Shown: positions 28,256 through 38,957, counted from the first letter of the stretch. The stretch is DNA of 64,000 bases from Acorus gramineus (GCA_030737835.1 CM060848.1:16516804-16580803); one strand, 5' to 3'. Numbers and translations: made by a program. The notes: generated by a model from the letters alone, not told the origin.

Positions 28256-28280
28256 CAGAGAGAGAGAGAGAGAGAGAGAA
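28256..28280. repeat. (GA)n microsatellite upstream of the polygalacturonase
   Basis: Uninterrupted GA on the + strand, hence CT on the coding strand, about 340 nt before the start codon. (GA/CT)n tracts in plant leaders and promoters can bind GAGA-type BPC factors; a role here is inference. Confidence 0.85.
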
Positions 28281-28596
28281 GAACTGGGTCTATGAGGAAG
28301 AAATGTTGGATGTGATTTTGTTTTTGTTGAGTATTGTCAGCGCATGCAAAGACTGGACAGATTTTGGTAAAATCTGTCAGACTGTCCGTGGAAATACAGG
28401 GGTAGAAAAATTGAAAACACATTGGATTCCCAATGACTAAAATATCCCTAAATAAGTTATGATTAAAGGACCGCTAAAAACAAAAATAATTTATTTTTAT
28501 TTCATTTTTTTTAAAATCATTTTTAGGTAAATATATATCTTTTATAAATTGAACAATATAAAATAAAAGATTAATAAAGATTTATAATTTTTAAAA

Positions 28597-28776
28597 TGAT
28601 AATTTTAATATTTATATTAATTTTAATAACTGACCATGTGTATAAAAAATGTAACAATTTTTTTAAAAAAATATGATAGATATTGTTAATACGTTTTCAT
28701 TACTCATAACATAGTACAAATGATAATTTTAATATTCATATTAATTTTAATAACTGCCGGTGTGTATAAAAAATGT
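28597..28776 (+). repeat. Direct repeat, two copies 124 nt apart
   Basis: About 55 nt containing GATAATTTTAATATT(T/C)ATA, TTAATTTTAATAACTG and GTGTATAAAAAATGT occurs at 28597-28652 and 28721-28776 with few differences. Confidence 0.75.
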
Positions 28777-30414
28777 GACTGTATATGTGAGTTAGGTGAG
28801 ATTTTTTTATATTATTAGATTATTTCAGTCTTTCTAATAATTATTATTGTAACTTAACAAAGCAAACTGGTTTTTCAGCACTCTAGAAAACTTATCGGAT
28901 GTTATGAGACGTAGGGTCACAGTGTCACGCAAACGTAGCGTAAAAGAGTTCGTACTTAGAAGTTTATGAACTTAAATTAATAAATTTGATATTTGAGAGA
29001 GAGAGAGATAGAGATGGAGGCTCTTAGAAGATGTTTGGTTGAACTATTAAAAATTGATGTCCATATCAAAGGAAAAAAATGAAAAAAAAATATTTTTTAT
29101 ATACTGCATTAGTAGAATATATATTTTACTGGGACTACATAAATAGTTAAGATATTGTTTTTAGACTATAAAATAAATTGAGTGTATCAAGTATCAACGT
29201 CTTAACATGATGTTAGTGATTGGTTGGTGGACTTTATTCAGATGGATTCCTAGAGTATCATGTGATTTTCCATCCTTTTCTTTTACTAATTGCATGCAAG
29301 AAAGCATTCCATGTTATCTTTTTCTTTGGTTAGTTTTAATAATTGAGCTTTTTTTTTTTACATGGGCTCAAATAACTCTGAGCATCGTTGATGCAGTAAA
29401 ACAGGAGAGAAAACAAGTATATATTCTTTATTCTTAATATAAAATGAATTAAATATTCATCCTTCCATTCTTTATTTCTTAATTTCTCAACCTTTCCATG
29501 CCTCTCCAAGAATGATTTTGATCGTTAGAGTAATGTTTATAATAACTAAAGGTCATTAAAGCTTAGGAGACACTTTTAAAATATGATGATGCATTTTTGA
29601 AAGGGTAGTTCTTCAAATCAATCATATTATATATATATATTCTCTCTTTGAGGATAAAATAACTTGCTTCAACAAGATTGAGTGAAATTATGAACACGAA
29701 ATGTTAAATATTTCTTGCCTGTACACTATCTCCTAATTGTTATACAAAATACATAGTGAAAACATTAAATTATGAGGGAGGAAAAAATCAAAAGAATTTT
29801 ATATAAACTGTCTAGGAATGCCCCATGAATGAAAAATTCTAAATGTTTCAACAAGAGAAAAAAGAGAAAAGTCACTGAATTGGCCCTTAAAATTTTAAAT
29901 TAAAGATTCATATATTAAGATTCTGTGTATTTATTAAACAAATATGATTAATAGTAAGTCATGCAGAAGGGAAGCATGGGCTTGATAAGAGGAGGCCTAT
30001 TCTTTTGTAATGGACTGAAGTGTCATTTTGGTGATGCAAAACACAATGGGACAGACACCAGGAATACACATGACATGGCCGAGAATTCAAAGGAGGGGGA
30101 CAATGCCAAAGTAAAAAAATCAAGCAAGGACATGAATATATTATGTGCTCTCAATCATGCTTACTTTCCGGATAATCCAGAGTTTTGAAACTGTTAACAC
30201 GAAATATAATAAATTATTTTTAACATACAAGTCCATCAGATCAGCATCTAAAAACAATGGGTGTTGAGAATATATATTCAATTATTTCACAAAATATCGT
30301 ACTAGTAAATATTTTTGTTTTTTTATAAAATAATATACTTAGATTAGTTAAAGTCTGTGTTTTTTTTTAAATAAATAAATAAAACAAAGTCTGGAAAAAA
30401 AAATAGAGAGAATT

Positions 30415-30748
30415 AATTCCGGATCCTTCAAGAAACCCTTGAATTATTTTTAGGTCCATATAACATCTGGACTTATTTTTAGATCCCCAAATGGTCAAAC
30501 CCCATTGTATATTATTTCTGAGTCATTTTGTGTGAACACCGTTAAGTACATATTTTTCATTTTTATCCCTCATTTTTCATTGTCTATGTACATTGTTAAC
30601 AAGTCTATCTGTTTGTTTGTGTACATTTTCAACGTGTCTATGTACACGGTTAAAAATGTTAAGACATTGACGAAATTGAAAAAAATGTCCCAGATAACTT
30701 GGAGATCTAAAAATAAGTTTAGATGTTTCATGAACTTAAAATCACTTT
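30415..30748. mobile_element. Inverted-repeat element, family E (approximate)
   Basis: The left segment, ACATCTGGACTTATTTTTAGATC, has an inverted counterpart near 30695-30730 (GATCTAAAAATAAGTTTAGATG). The AT-rich interior has no ORF of note. The right side abuts the Tourist-like element at 30751. The ends are approximate. Confidence 0.45.
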
Positions 30749-30750
30749 AA

Positions 30751-31084
30751 GCCCCTCTTTGGATACAGAATAGAACATATTCTTAAGTATACAATTATTT
30801 CGGTATAAGTGAGTATAAAAATAGAATAAGTGATTTTGTGTTGAGTTGTATTTTGATTATTTTAGTTGGAAAATTAAATAACAAAATTTTTATTGTTTGA
30901 ATAAAACGTGAATAAAATTTTTATTGACAGTGGGCCCTTAATTTCAGGGGTTGGTTTAAATCCATATACCACTTTATACTCGTTTATTCCCTGGATATTA
31001 AAGACTCTCAGCCAATCAAAATTCACAATTCTCATTTATTTCATGATATGATATTCCGACCCTAATCTACATCCAAACTGGGGC
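30751..31084. mobile_element. Tourist-like MITE (PIF/Harbinger type) with TAA target duplication
   Basis: The terminal repeats GCCCCTCTTTGGAT and (reverse complement of the right end) GCCCCAGTTTGGAT bound a 334-bp non-coding element. TAA flanks it on both sides (30748-30750 and 31085-31087), the TWA-type target duplication of PIF/Harbinger elements. Confidence 0.8.
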
Positions 31085-31319
31085 TAAGGATTCTCTGAGG
31101 GCCTGAAATTAATTTTTCCATAATAAATTGTGTAAGCATTGAATAACAAAAAAAAGTTGATGAGATTTGGATCAGATACGATGATCGGACACAATGACCC
31201 TTGCGTGAAGTAACCTTTGATTGCCATGTGAGAACACAAATTAAAAGGTTTTTCAACTTGTTATGTGGGACCGTTTAGAATCCCATGCACATAAAAGTGA
31301 TCAAGTTCCCTGTAGGATG

Positions 31320-31735
31320 TAGACTGCCTCAAAATTCATGTAACCCCTAACTTCTTTTGAATTTCATATGACCAACTGAAAATATTTGTATAAATGTAAA
31401 TAATTTTGTTAGTTAAATTTTTATTGACAGATGAGAAATACTCTGTATGGTTAATCCTGATTAAAAATATAGTATACCAAAAATCTTCTACGATATGTTA
31501 AAAAAAATGAAAAATCATCTGTAAACGATGATTTTGTCCATCCCGACATAGTTTTATAATTTATTCGAATAGATAAAATCATTATTTATAAATGGTTTTT
31601 TCACATTTTTAATATATTATTGGTTTTTTTTTGTTCCATTGAAGTTTAATTCAGGGGGCTGTTTGAATTTATATAGATGTTTTTAGGAAGTCATTCGGAC
31701 TTCAGAAAAAGTAAAGGGGGTTATTTGAATTTTTC
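31320..31735. mobile_element. Non-autonomous element, family B copy 2 (degraded)
   Basis: The interior carries the same words as 17400-17965 in the same order (TTCTAC...ATATGTTAAAAAA, GAAAAATCATCTGTAA). The ends carry AATTCATGTAACCCCTAACTT and, inverted, CTTCAGAAAAAGTAAAGGGGGTTATTTGAAT. It is shorter and more diverged than copy 1. Confidence 0.6.
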
Positions 31736-33159
31736 CTTTTTTTTTTTTTTTTTTTAAAGATGTACACATTGCAGAAACAAAGGCTTTCAATTTAAAGGTT
31801 TGGTCATTCATCCGCTTTAAAAACCACACAAATTTATTACACAGTGAAAGCACATTTGATTTTTTGTCTGACAAATTTGTTTATATCAACTGTAACAATT
31901 AACTAAAGATACAAGATCTCTCAATTATAGTACTTGTCCCCTAGCTCTTTTTTCTCACACTAATATCGTACATTGCATCTTAAATTTTTTATTATTATTA
32001 TTTTTTTTTAAATTCAAACGAGAGAGATGCTGAAAATAAAACATACAAGGTAAGAACTCTCACAACACATGACATTAACATTAAGAATGTTGCCAGTTCA
32101 CCAATAACTAATTTAACATTTTAATAGGTTCACTGTTCTGTAGTTTGTGGAACATATAGGTATAACTGTATAAGTATCATGAAAAAGGTATCTAGGTAAT
32201 TACAAAAATTCATATTAACAAGAGGAGGCTTTTTGTTTCATATCAAGTGAACACTCACAATGAATGCATCACATGAAACTAGAGAATATAGATTTAACAT
32301 AACAAAACAGAATGTGGGTCACCAATTTTTGTTTTTCTTTATTTATTTATTTTTATTAGAAAAAAAACAGAACCACATTCAAACATTTTGGGCACTGTGT
32401 GTGCAATAAATGACCCATGTGAATAACTTAAACTGTGCAACCAACCAACCCAGCCTTCTCCATTCACCACCTTTACTGGAGCACTTCACAGGATGGTCCC
32501 TCTCAACCACAGAAGAAAAAAAAGAAGAAAAAAAAAAAGGAAGAAAAGAACAGAAATGAAACAAACCTACTTCTTTCATGATGTGCAGAACCTCCTTTTA
32601 TGGGATTTGAACATCTGCCACATTAATGTCTTCCATCCAATGAAACTGACTTTCTCATGATGTGCAGGAAGCTTTTTTATGTTTACTTGATGTTTTCCTT
32701 TCCAGCTCCCCGACATTGTAATCCATATAAACAAAACCTAATGATTTCATGTGACACCACTAGAGGTGTAAAATGTGCCGGTCCGGACCGGTCGCACTCA
32801 CACTGTCCAATCAAATATGGTTGGAGGTGTTGTCACACTCATTTTTTTTTTACATAAAAATGTAATTTTATATTACTCATTAAAAATCTAGTAAAACATA
32901 TTCTAACAATATATATATCTTGTTAAATTTTTTTTTTACATTTATTAAAAATGAATTCATTTAACTAACGATATACACTTTATCAATGGAATAGATGATT
33001 TTATGTTTTGTTGTATTTTTAGTTATTCTCGTTCAACAAACATAATAATAAAGTTTTGCGTTTAGTTGAATTTGAATATATCGGTGGATAAAATATGGAT
33101 AAGTGGTTATAATATTGAATTGACATCTTTACCCTCGTGTAAAAATCTCTTCCATTCGC

Positions 33160-33590
33160 CGTTCACCACCATCACCCGTGACAAACACCACCTGCCTAGC
33201 CTCCACCACCAACAAGTTCAACCACCACCACCACCACCTCCAAAATGTAGCTTACACACCCTCCACCGTATCCTAGTCCCCACCACCACCACCACCGCGA
33301 TTGCACCACCATGACTGCACCAACACCTCAGCGTTAATACCGCCTGAACCACCACCAAATCAGCTTTGCCACCTCTTCAACCACCATTGACGCCACACCA
33401 CCACTGCGACTGCACCTCCACCACCGTACGAACCACCATAAACTTTCTCACCTCCTCAACTACCATTGCTACCACCATGCATGCCCGCTACAGCACCGTC
33501 GCCATGAAGCAAAAGCCGCCACCACCATGCATGCCCGGTACGGCACCGTCGCCAACCTCTGCCATTCACACCATCACCCAGTTTTAATGC
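33160..33590 (+). repeat. ACC/CAC-rich trinucleotide island
   Basis: About 430 nt dominated by CCACCACCA-type runs with interspersed CCGTCGCC, and a repeated phrase CACCATGCATGCCCG(C/G)TAC (about 33473 and 33526). It is far more GC-rich than its surroundings. All frames give His/Pro/Thr-rich low-complexity peptides interrupted by stops, so I do not call a gene. Confidence 0.75.
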
Positions 33591-33844
33591 ATGTGAGACA
33601 AGGGCAAACAGATGGAAAAAAATTTAACGTGGGGCCCACTTATGACAACAGTTGGAATTGCTAATTTCATGTTAGACATGGTATTGGTATATCCCTTTTA
33701 ATTCTTTGTTATTCCAGCATACAGATATCCCCTTATTTCCCTTATCCAAACGCCATTTTTTTTATCTATTTCATGTCTATTCCTGCTTATTCTCCCTTTA
33801 TTACTCTAGCTAAACAGCCCCTTACCCCTCGAATGGGGTGTGAC

Positions 33845-34345
33845 TTTAGGTTATTCGCTCCCGATAGCTATACTGGGATAGATAACAATCCAGGCTGAAT
33901 AAACAACTTTTTGTTTGGTTGTTTTTTTTGTTATTCTCATTGGGAAACGTAAAAATGATTTTTTTGTTGTTTGGTTCACCTTGGATAAAGTGATGATAGA
34001 TGGTTGATAAGGGATGAATAAGAGTTTATGATTTTTTAAATGACAATTATACCCCCTGGGAATAGTGTGAGAGATATATGATTGATTTGATAGATGTGAC
34101 AGTTTTTGGAATCTGTGTGAGATAAATTTTTTAAAATGACAGAGAAGGGTATTTTTATCCATTAGTATAGATAAGCCTTGATAAACAATTCCAACATTTC
34201 CTTAGAATAGTTATCAGGCCTTATCCTAGCTTATCCAGACATAATTATCGGGGTTTATTCTATCAAAACAAACAACTTTTTTAACTATTCTCATCTATTC
34301 TTCATTATTCTTGCCTTATGTTCCACGCTATACAGGGGGTTATGG
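33845..34345 (-). mobile_element. MITE-like element, family A copy 3 (inverted)
   Basis: The reverse complement matches 11925-12300 closely, including TCAAGGTGAACCAAACAACA, ACGTTTCCCAATGAGAATAAC, TATAATTGTCATTTAAAAAAT and the TATAGCTAT block. It is longer at its left side (in its own orientation) than the other two copies and ends next to the last exon of the SEC23 relic. Confidence 0.65.
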
Positions 34346-34355
34346 TATAGCTGAT

Positions 34356-37213
34356 TTAGCTTGGTTCAGGGGGCACCAATTTCAAACTACACATCCACTC
34401 ACAGTAACTGAGATCATCAAAGTGAATGAAACTGCTCTTCAGCCTGGCCCTTTGTTCTGTTGACAATGACCGCAGCTGAGGGAATCTTGCCTCCTGAGAT
34501 AACGAAGGCATCTCATCGAATTAAATATCGATTATGGAAACCAAGAAAATAAAACTAGTTGGATAATCAGGTCTTCATAGGGAGTAATTGAAACTGCATA
34601 ACCCTCCACAAAAACAAAAGAGCATATCACCTGCTCATAAGGAGGATCTTTGTGAGCTGGTATTAGCCGAGAAACAAGGTACCGTGCCTGTGAGCTTCCC
34701 TCCTGTACCAAAGCATCCAAATAAATATGTCAAGTAATTTTTTTTTATCATCGTTCTCTGAAAATATTTAGGTGCTAACAAACAGATTTTTCAAAACATT
34801 TTCTAAGCCAAAGCTTCTTTCGTGAACTGATGTCTCTTTTACCCATGGAAAGTGTTTTTATAGTTATTTTGATTATTAATTCATTATTGGAGAATGACTA
34901 ATATCTCGGCAGAAAAGCTTTGCATGTGTTTTGACTAATAACAAGAGATTATATGTAAAAGAGTGGAATGCTAGGCAAACAGGATGACAAGTGGAAGAAC
35001 ACAAACTTTGAACATGAGAATCCTAGGAGCAGGAAATGGCTGTTCAGTAAGCTCCTCTGCCAATGTTCTGCAAGCAGCTAAAGCATCCGCGCTTTTTCCT
35101 TCTTGAGCTGAAAGTTCAGCTCCCTGCAAATGTTTAAAATCATTGTATTAAATCTGTAAAAGGAAAAGTACTAAAAAAAAGGGACAAAGATTCTAATCCA
35201 ACGGGTGCTTCCATGCCTAAAACATAGTGAACAAAAGGTTAAAAAAAATTAGAATGAAATACAGGATGGTTGAGTGAATGTAATGTAACTTAAAAGCAGT
35301 GTTGCCCAGATATAGGGAAATTCATATCGGAAGTCTGAAACCTAGTGCACGAAGATATCTCAATTATGATATATAAACAAGGAGGCTAAAAAGAGGAAAA
35401 AGGATGTTGGTTCAATATCAGAGGAAAGCCCCTGATTCTACATGTATTCAGATGCAAAGCATTGTGGTTCTTCAATGCTTAGCATCTGAATACATGTAGA
35501 AGAGTCATTTTTGAAAGTCTCATGAGCATCTGCAGGTGCCTCTTCACCTGGTCCAATGACCTGTGTCATGAGAATATCATTGGAACAGCGTATCTCAAAA
35601 AGCCCATGAGATCCTGCTGCCCTTGTTGATGCTCTTTGTAAGTTGACACCAAAGGCCTCTCCAAAATCATCATGAAGAACAAGCACGCCACCAGAAGCTT
35701 TTGCAAGTGGCTGCAGGACAGGAACCCTGACCGGACAGTGACCATTGTAGAGAACATCAACCACGGTATCATGTCGACGAGCCTCATTGCCCAGATGCTC
35801 CATCCATTTCATCGCTGTCTTCTCCATGTATGGATAGTTATGATGATTGAAGGAATGAAGTACTGCACCAGGACCATAAGTATTGGGTCCTCCAGCACAT
35901 ACCAAAATTCTGCAACTCCCTCTTGACCTTTTAACAATACTGCGTGACATTTCTGCTGAAGGACCTTGGATAGTTGCTAAGGCAACCTCCATGGCCGCTC
36001 CAAGGCATCTGTCACGCAATACTTCAGGCAACTTCAACCTGTAAGGCCTAAGAGATGAGAAAATGGCATGAGCAACTAGAAGGCACACATGAATTGGCGA
36101 CAAGTAAATTCCAGTCCCATAGATCAATGCTTTCAGTGATTCTTGGGTTGGTGATGTGTCACCCGGAAGCACATCAGCTGATGCAGTTGACCCCTCAGAA
36201 AAATCATAAACAGAGACAGTTCGTCCATATGATATGATACCAACTCTTGTGCTCAATGGAAGGGAGTCCACAAAAGCATGCAAGGACTCCTGCAAATGCT
36301 GAAGATGGGCTTCATCTAAACATTCATCTATGACGAGAAAAATAGAAATCAAACTTGTGTCCGGTGCTGGAATATACCCAAGGTGCTTGTTCCCGGTCTG
36401 AATATAATCATTAGCCAAAAATGATAATTCAGCACAATGTTGAAGGTTGCCCCTACTAGACGCTATGTATTCTCCCTTGCTGCCATTCAGTTTCTTGCAA
36501 ATCATACATTGCCACTATCCAGAGTCGAGCAAAATCTTGCAGTACAAGTTCGAATAAGCTCCACAGGTTCTGGCACCGGTGTGGGTCACGATAAATAATA
36601 TGAGGACCAAAACCTAAACTTGAGACATTTCCCAGCATCTTATTTTTTCAAAACCTGGTTAAAGAAAATATCCAAAGCTAAGAAAAATGATAGAATCATG
36701 TGAAATAAACCCACGAAGCAATGGAAGAAATTTTGAGTCACACCTTGTGAGCGGAGAATAACACATATGGTGATTGCCCAGTGACATCCGACTCTTCGAT
36801 GCTCTCCGAAGAGTGGGAAAGCTTCTCTGCCAACCCATTCAAGTATTGGGGAGGAGAAGACAATGGGCAGAAATGAACCCGATGAAAAGGAAACAGGGTG
36901 AGGTGTTGTCGGGGAAGACTGGAAAGGCACGGCAACTGGGCGGAGTGGGGCAGAGAAAACTGGTGGACCAGCGGGTGTGCTGAACTGTGGAACAGGGCTT
37001 CCAGGCATGACTCCATCAGCTGGCGATGAAGAGGGTGCATTTGAGGGGAGCTGATCAAATGGGGATCTTTGGGGCGAGAATCTGGTCGCTGCGGGAGAAG
37101 AAAAGGACAGGTAGATCCATTCTCTTATCTGGTCGAGGTGTGGATGTGATTGGAGGGGAAGCCGCAATCGTGTTATAGTTGGGTGGTAGTGGTGGAGATT
37201 GTGAAGTGGCCAT
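34356..37213 (-). pseudogene. SEC23/SEC24-like COPII protein, decayed copy with lost middle exons
   Basis: Recognised from long blocks typical of the divergent plant SEC23-like protein (family of Arabidopsis At4g01810). Remains: exon 36744-37213 (start MATSQSPPLPP, Pro-rich); exon 35438-36654 holding the zinc-finger remnant and an intact 355-codon trunk-domain frame (FLVIDECLDEAHLQHLQ, ILVCAGGPNTYGPGA, LAKASGGVLVLHDDFGEAF); and the last exons 35007-35123 (LAACRTLAEELTE), 34631-34702 (SRLIPAHKDPPYEQ) and 34356-34493 (ending LVPPEPS). Damage: the start frame stops at 37055-37057; family-like sequence then continues in two other frames; the zinc finger shifts frame after HRCQN; TAG at 36515-36517 precedes WQCMIC; and the coding between 35438 and 35123 (roughly 200 codons in relatives) is gone. 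Functional homologues form the COPII inner coat. Assembly error could explain single shifts but not all of this. Confidence 0.85.
35438..35499. repeat. 62-bp near-perfect palindrome at the deletion junction of the SEC23 relic
   Basis: The arms 35438-35464 and 35473-35499 (27 nt each, one mismatch) are inverted copies with an 8-nt loop. The high-coordinate arm is the original coding sequence (CIQMLSIE on the minus strand). The other arm replaces the expected continuation and ends in a TAG stop. Confidence 0.9.
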
Positions 37214-37592
37214 GGTTTTTCTTAACTTTCTGCAAATTTTTTATAATTGTGTATGTGAATTACATGACAATGTAAAACGCAGGGTGGTAAAAATTCCCAA
37301 AATTTGTCATATCAATGTTAAACCCTCCCGAGCAAATTATACCCGTTAAAGCCCATCAAATGGACGGACCGATCTGCGTTAAATCCCAGGACATGCTTAT
37401 TATCCACATGCGTCCAAACAACATGTCGAAATAAACATATCCAACCCTCCCAAACGGCCGCCTCTCACTCTCTCACCCTCCATTTTTGAATAAAACAGAT
37501 GAAGCTCAAATAAGGGAAGTCTTCTTTCACGTCAAACCCTAATTTTGAATCGATTGAACTAACAAAAATATCCATTTCGATTCGATCACCCA
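37214..37592. promoter_or_regulatory. Shared divergent promoter region, SEC23 relic / LCD
   Basis: Only 379 nt separate the former start codon of the minus-strand SEC23-like gene from the LCD start on the plus strand, so the two genes probably shared a bidirectional promoter. The stretch includes a short upstream ORF (37499-37513, MKLK) in front of LCD. No TATA box stands out. Confidence 0.5.
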
Positions 37593-38957
37593 ATGGATTC
37601 TCCACCCAAGAACGGCCACCACGGAGAGAACGGCATCGACGGCCACGGTCGTCGACCCCCGAAGAAGCCCAAGCTCGTCGCGCCTATCACCCCTTCCGAG
37701 ATCGCCACCGAATTCGCTCACCACGAACCGTCGGTGGCCCGGATCAACAACGGCAGCTTCGGCTCCTGCCCGTCGTCGATCCTCTCCGCGCAGTCCGCCT
37801 GGCAGCGTCTCTTCCTCCGCCAGCCCGACCAGTTCTACTTCGACCGCCTCCGCCCCGCAATCCTCCGGTCCAGACACGCAATCAAGGACCTCATCAACGC
37901 CGACGACGTCGAAGAGGTCTCCATCGTCGATAACGCCACCACCGCCGCCGCGATCGTCCTCCAACAGTCCTCCTGGGGGTTCTCCGAGGGCCGGTTCGAC
38001 CAAGGCGACGCCGTCGTCATGCTTCACTGCGCGTACGTCAAGAAGTCCATCCACGCGTACCTTCACCGGGCGGGAGCCCACGTCATCGAAGTCTACCTCC
38101 CCTTCCCCGTCAGATCTTCGGCCGAGATCGTGAGCGAGTTCAAGAAGGCCCTCGTTAAGGGGAGGTCGAACGGTCGGAAGGTGAGGCTCGCCGTCATCGA
38201 CCACATCACTTCGATGCCGTGTGTGGTTGTACCGGTGAAGGAGCTTGTGAGGATCTGCCGCGAAGAAGGCGTCGATCGGGTGTTTGTCGATGGGGCGCAC
38301 GCGATCGGGAACGTCGAGATCGATGTGAAGGACATCGGCGCGGACTTCTACACGAGCAACCTCCACAAGTGGTTCTTCTGCCCGCCGTCGGTCGCGTTTT
38401 TGTATACGAAGAAATCGGGGACGACGGATTTGCAATTGCATCACCCGGTGGTCTCGCACGAGTACGGGAACGGACTCGCCGACGAGTCTGCGTGGACTGG
38501 GACACGGGACTACAGTGCCCAGCTTGTCGTGCCGGATGTTATGGACTTTGTGGACCGGTTCGAAGGCGGTATAGAAGGGATAAGGAGGGGGAACCATGAG
38601 GGGGTTGTTAAAATGGGGGAAATGCTTGTCGAGGCATGGAAGACTTGCTTTGGGACGCCGAAGGAGATGTGCCCGAGCATGGCCATGGTGGGGCTGCCTG
38701 CATGTCTGAAGGTTTTGAGTGAGAGTGATTCATTGAAGCTGAGGAGGTATTTGAGGGTGAAGTTTGGGGTTGAGGTTCCGATATATTATCGGGCACCCAG
38801 AGAGGGAGAGGAGGATGAGGAGGTGATTCGGATTACTGGGTATGCAAGGATTTCTCATCAGGTTTATAATGTGGTGGAGGATTACTACAGGTTTAGGGAT
38901 GCGGTGAACCAGCTCGTCGGTGAGGGGGTTACTTGCGAGATGCTCCCGGACAACTGA
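37593..38957 (+). CDS. LCD: L-cysteine desulfhydrase (PLP-dependent, aminotransferase class V)
   Basis: Encodes 454 aa in one exon. LCD converts L-cysteine to hydrogen sulfide, pyruvate and ammonia; in Arabidopsis the homologue is LCD/At3g62130. The N-terminus is polar, with a basic RRPPKKPK stretch. The fold-type I core shows INNGSFGSCP, VSIVDNATTAAAIVL, the PLP-contacting VFVDGAHAIGN (Asp233, His236) and the Schiff-base lysine in TSNLHKWFF (Lys259). The C-terminus has EVPIYYR...VIRITGYARISHQVYN. The length is normal for the family. GC content falls sharply from 5' to 3'. It is head-to-head with the SEC23 relic and tail-to-tail with DGAT3. The long minus-strand ORF over it is a shadow. Confidence 0.95.
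   Translation: MDSPPKNGHHGENGIDGHGRRPPKKPKLVAPITPSEIATEFAHHEPSVARINNGSFGSCPSSILSAQSAWQRLFLRQPDQFYFDRLRPAILRSRHAIKDLINADDVEEVSIVDNATTAAAIVLQQSSWGFSEGRFDQGDAVVMLHCAYVKKSIHAYLHRAGAHVIEVYLPFPVRSSAEIVSEFKKALVKGRSNGRKVRLAVIDHITSMPCVVVPVKELVRICREEGVDRVFVDGAHAIGNVEIDVKDIGADFYTSNLHKWFFCPPSVAFLYTKKSGTTDLQLHHPVVSHEYGNGLADESAWTGTRDYSAQLVVPDVMDFVDRFEGGIEGIRRGNHEGVVKMGEMLVEAWKTCFGTPKEMCPSMAMVGLPACLKVLSESDSLKLRRYLRVKFGVEVPIYYRAPREGEEDEEVIRITGYARISHQVYNVVEDYYRFRDAVNQLVGEGVTCEMLPDN

Larger units (their letters stand above)
28281..34355. other. Gene-free, repeat-rich intergenic region
   Basis: Six kilobases, mostly AT-rich, between the polygalacturonase promoter and the 3' end of the SEC23 relic. It contains direct repeats (28597-28776), inverted-repeat elements (30415-30748, 30751-31084, 31320-31735, 33845-34345) and an ACC-rich island (33160-33590). 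No ORF has a recognisable domain; the one at 29961-30188 (75 codons) is unsupported. Confidence 0.6.

Noticed and set aside
29961..30188. 75-codon ORF, fairly polar
   Set aside because: No family resemblance, no visible intron-exon context, surrounded by AT-rich intergenic DNA.
33066..33587. Pro/His/Thr-rich ORFs
   Set aside because: They arise from the ACC trinucleotide island; all frames give repeats interrupted by stops.
36638..36654. Frameshift at the start of the second SEC23 exon (AAAAAATAAG before ATG)
   Set aside because: Not counted as damage because the AG at 36639-36640 could serve as an alternative acceptor and keep the frame.
37539..38597. 352-codon minus-strand ORF
   Set aside because: Antisense shadow of LCD, caused by its high third-position GC.
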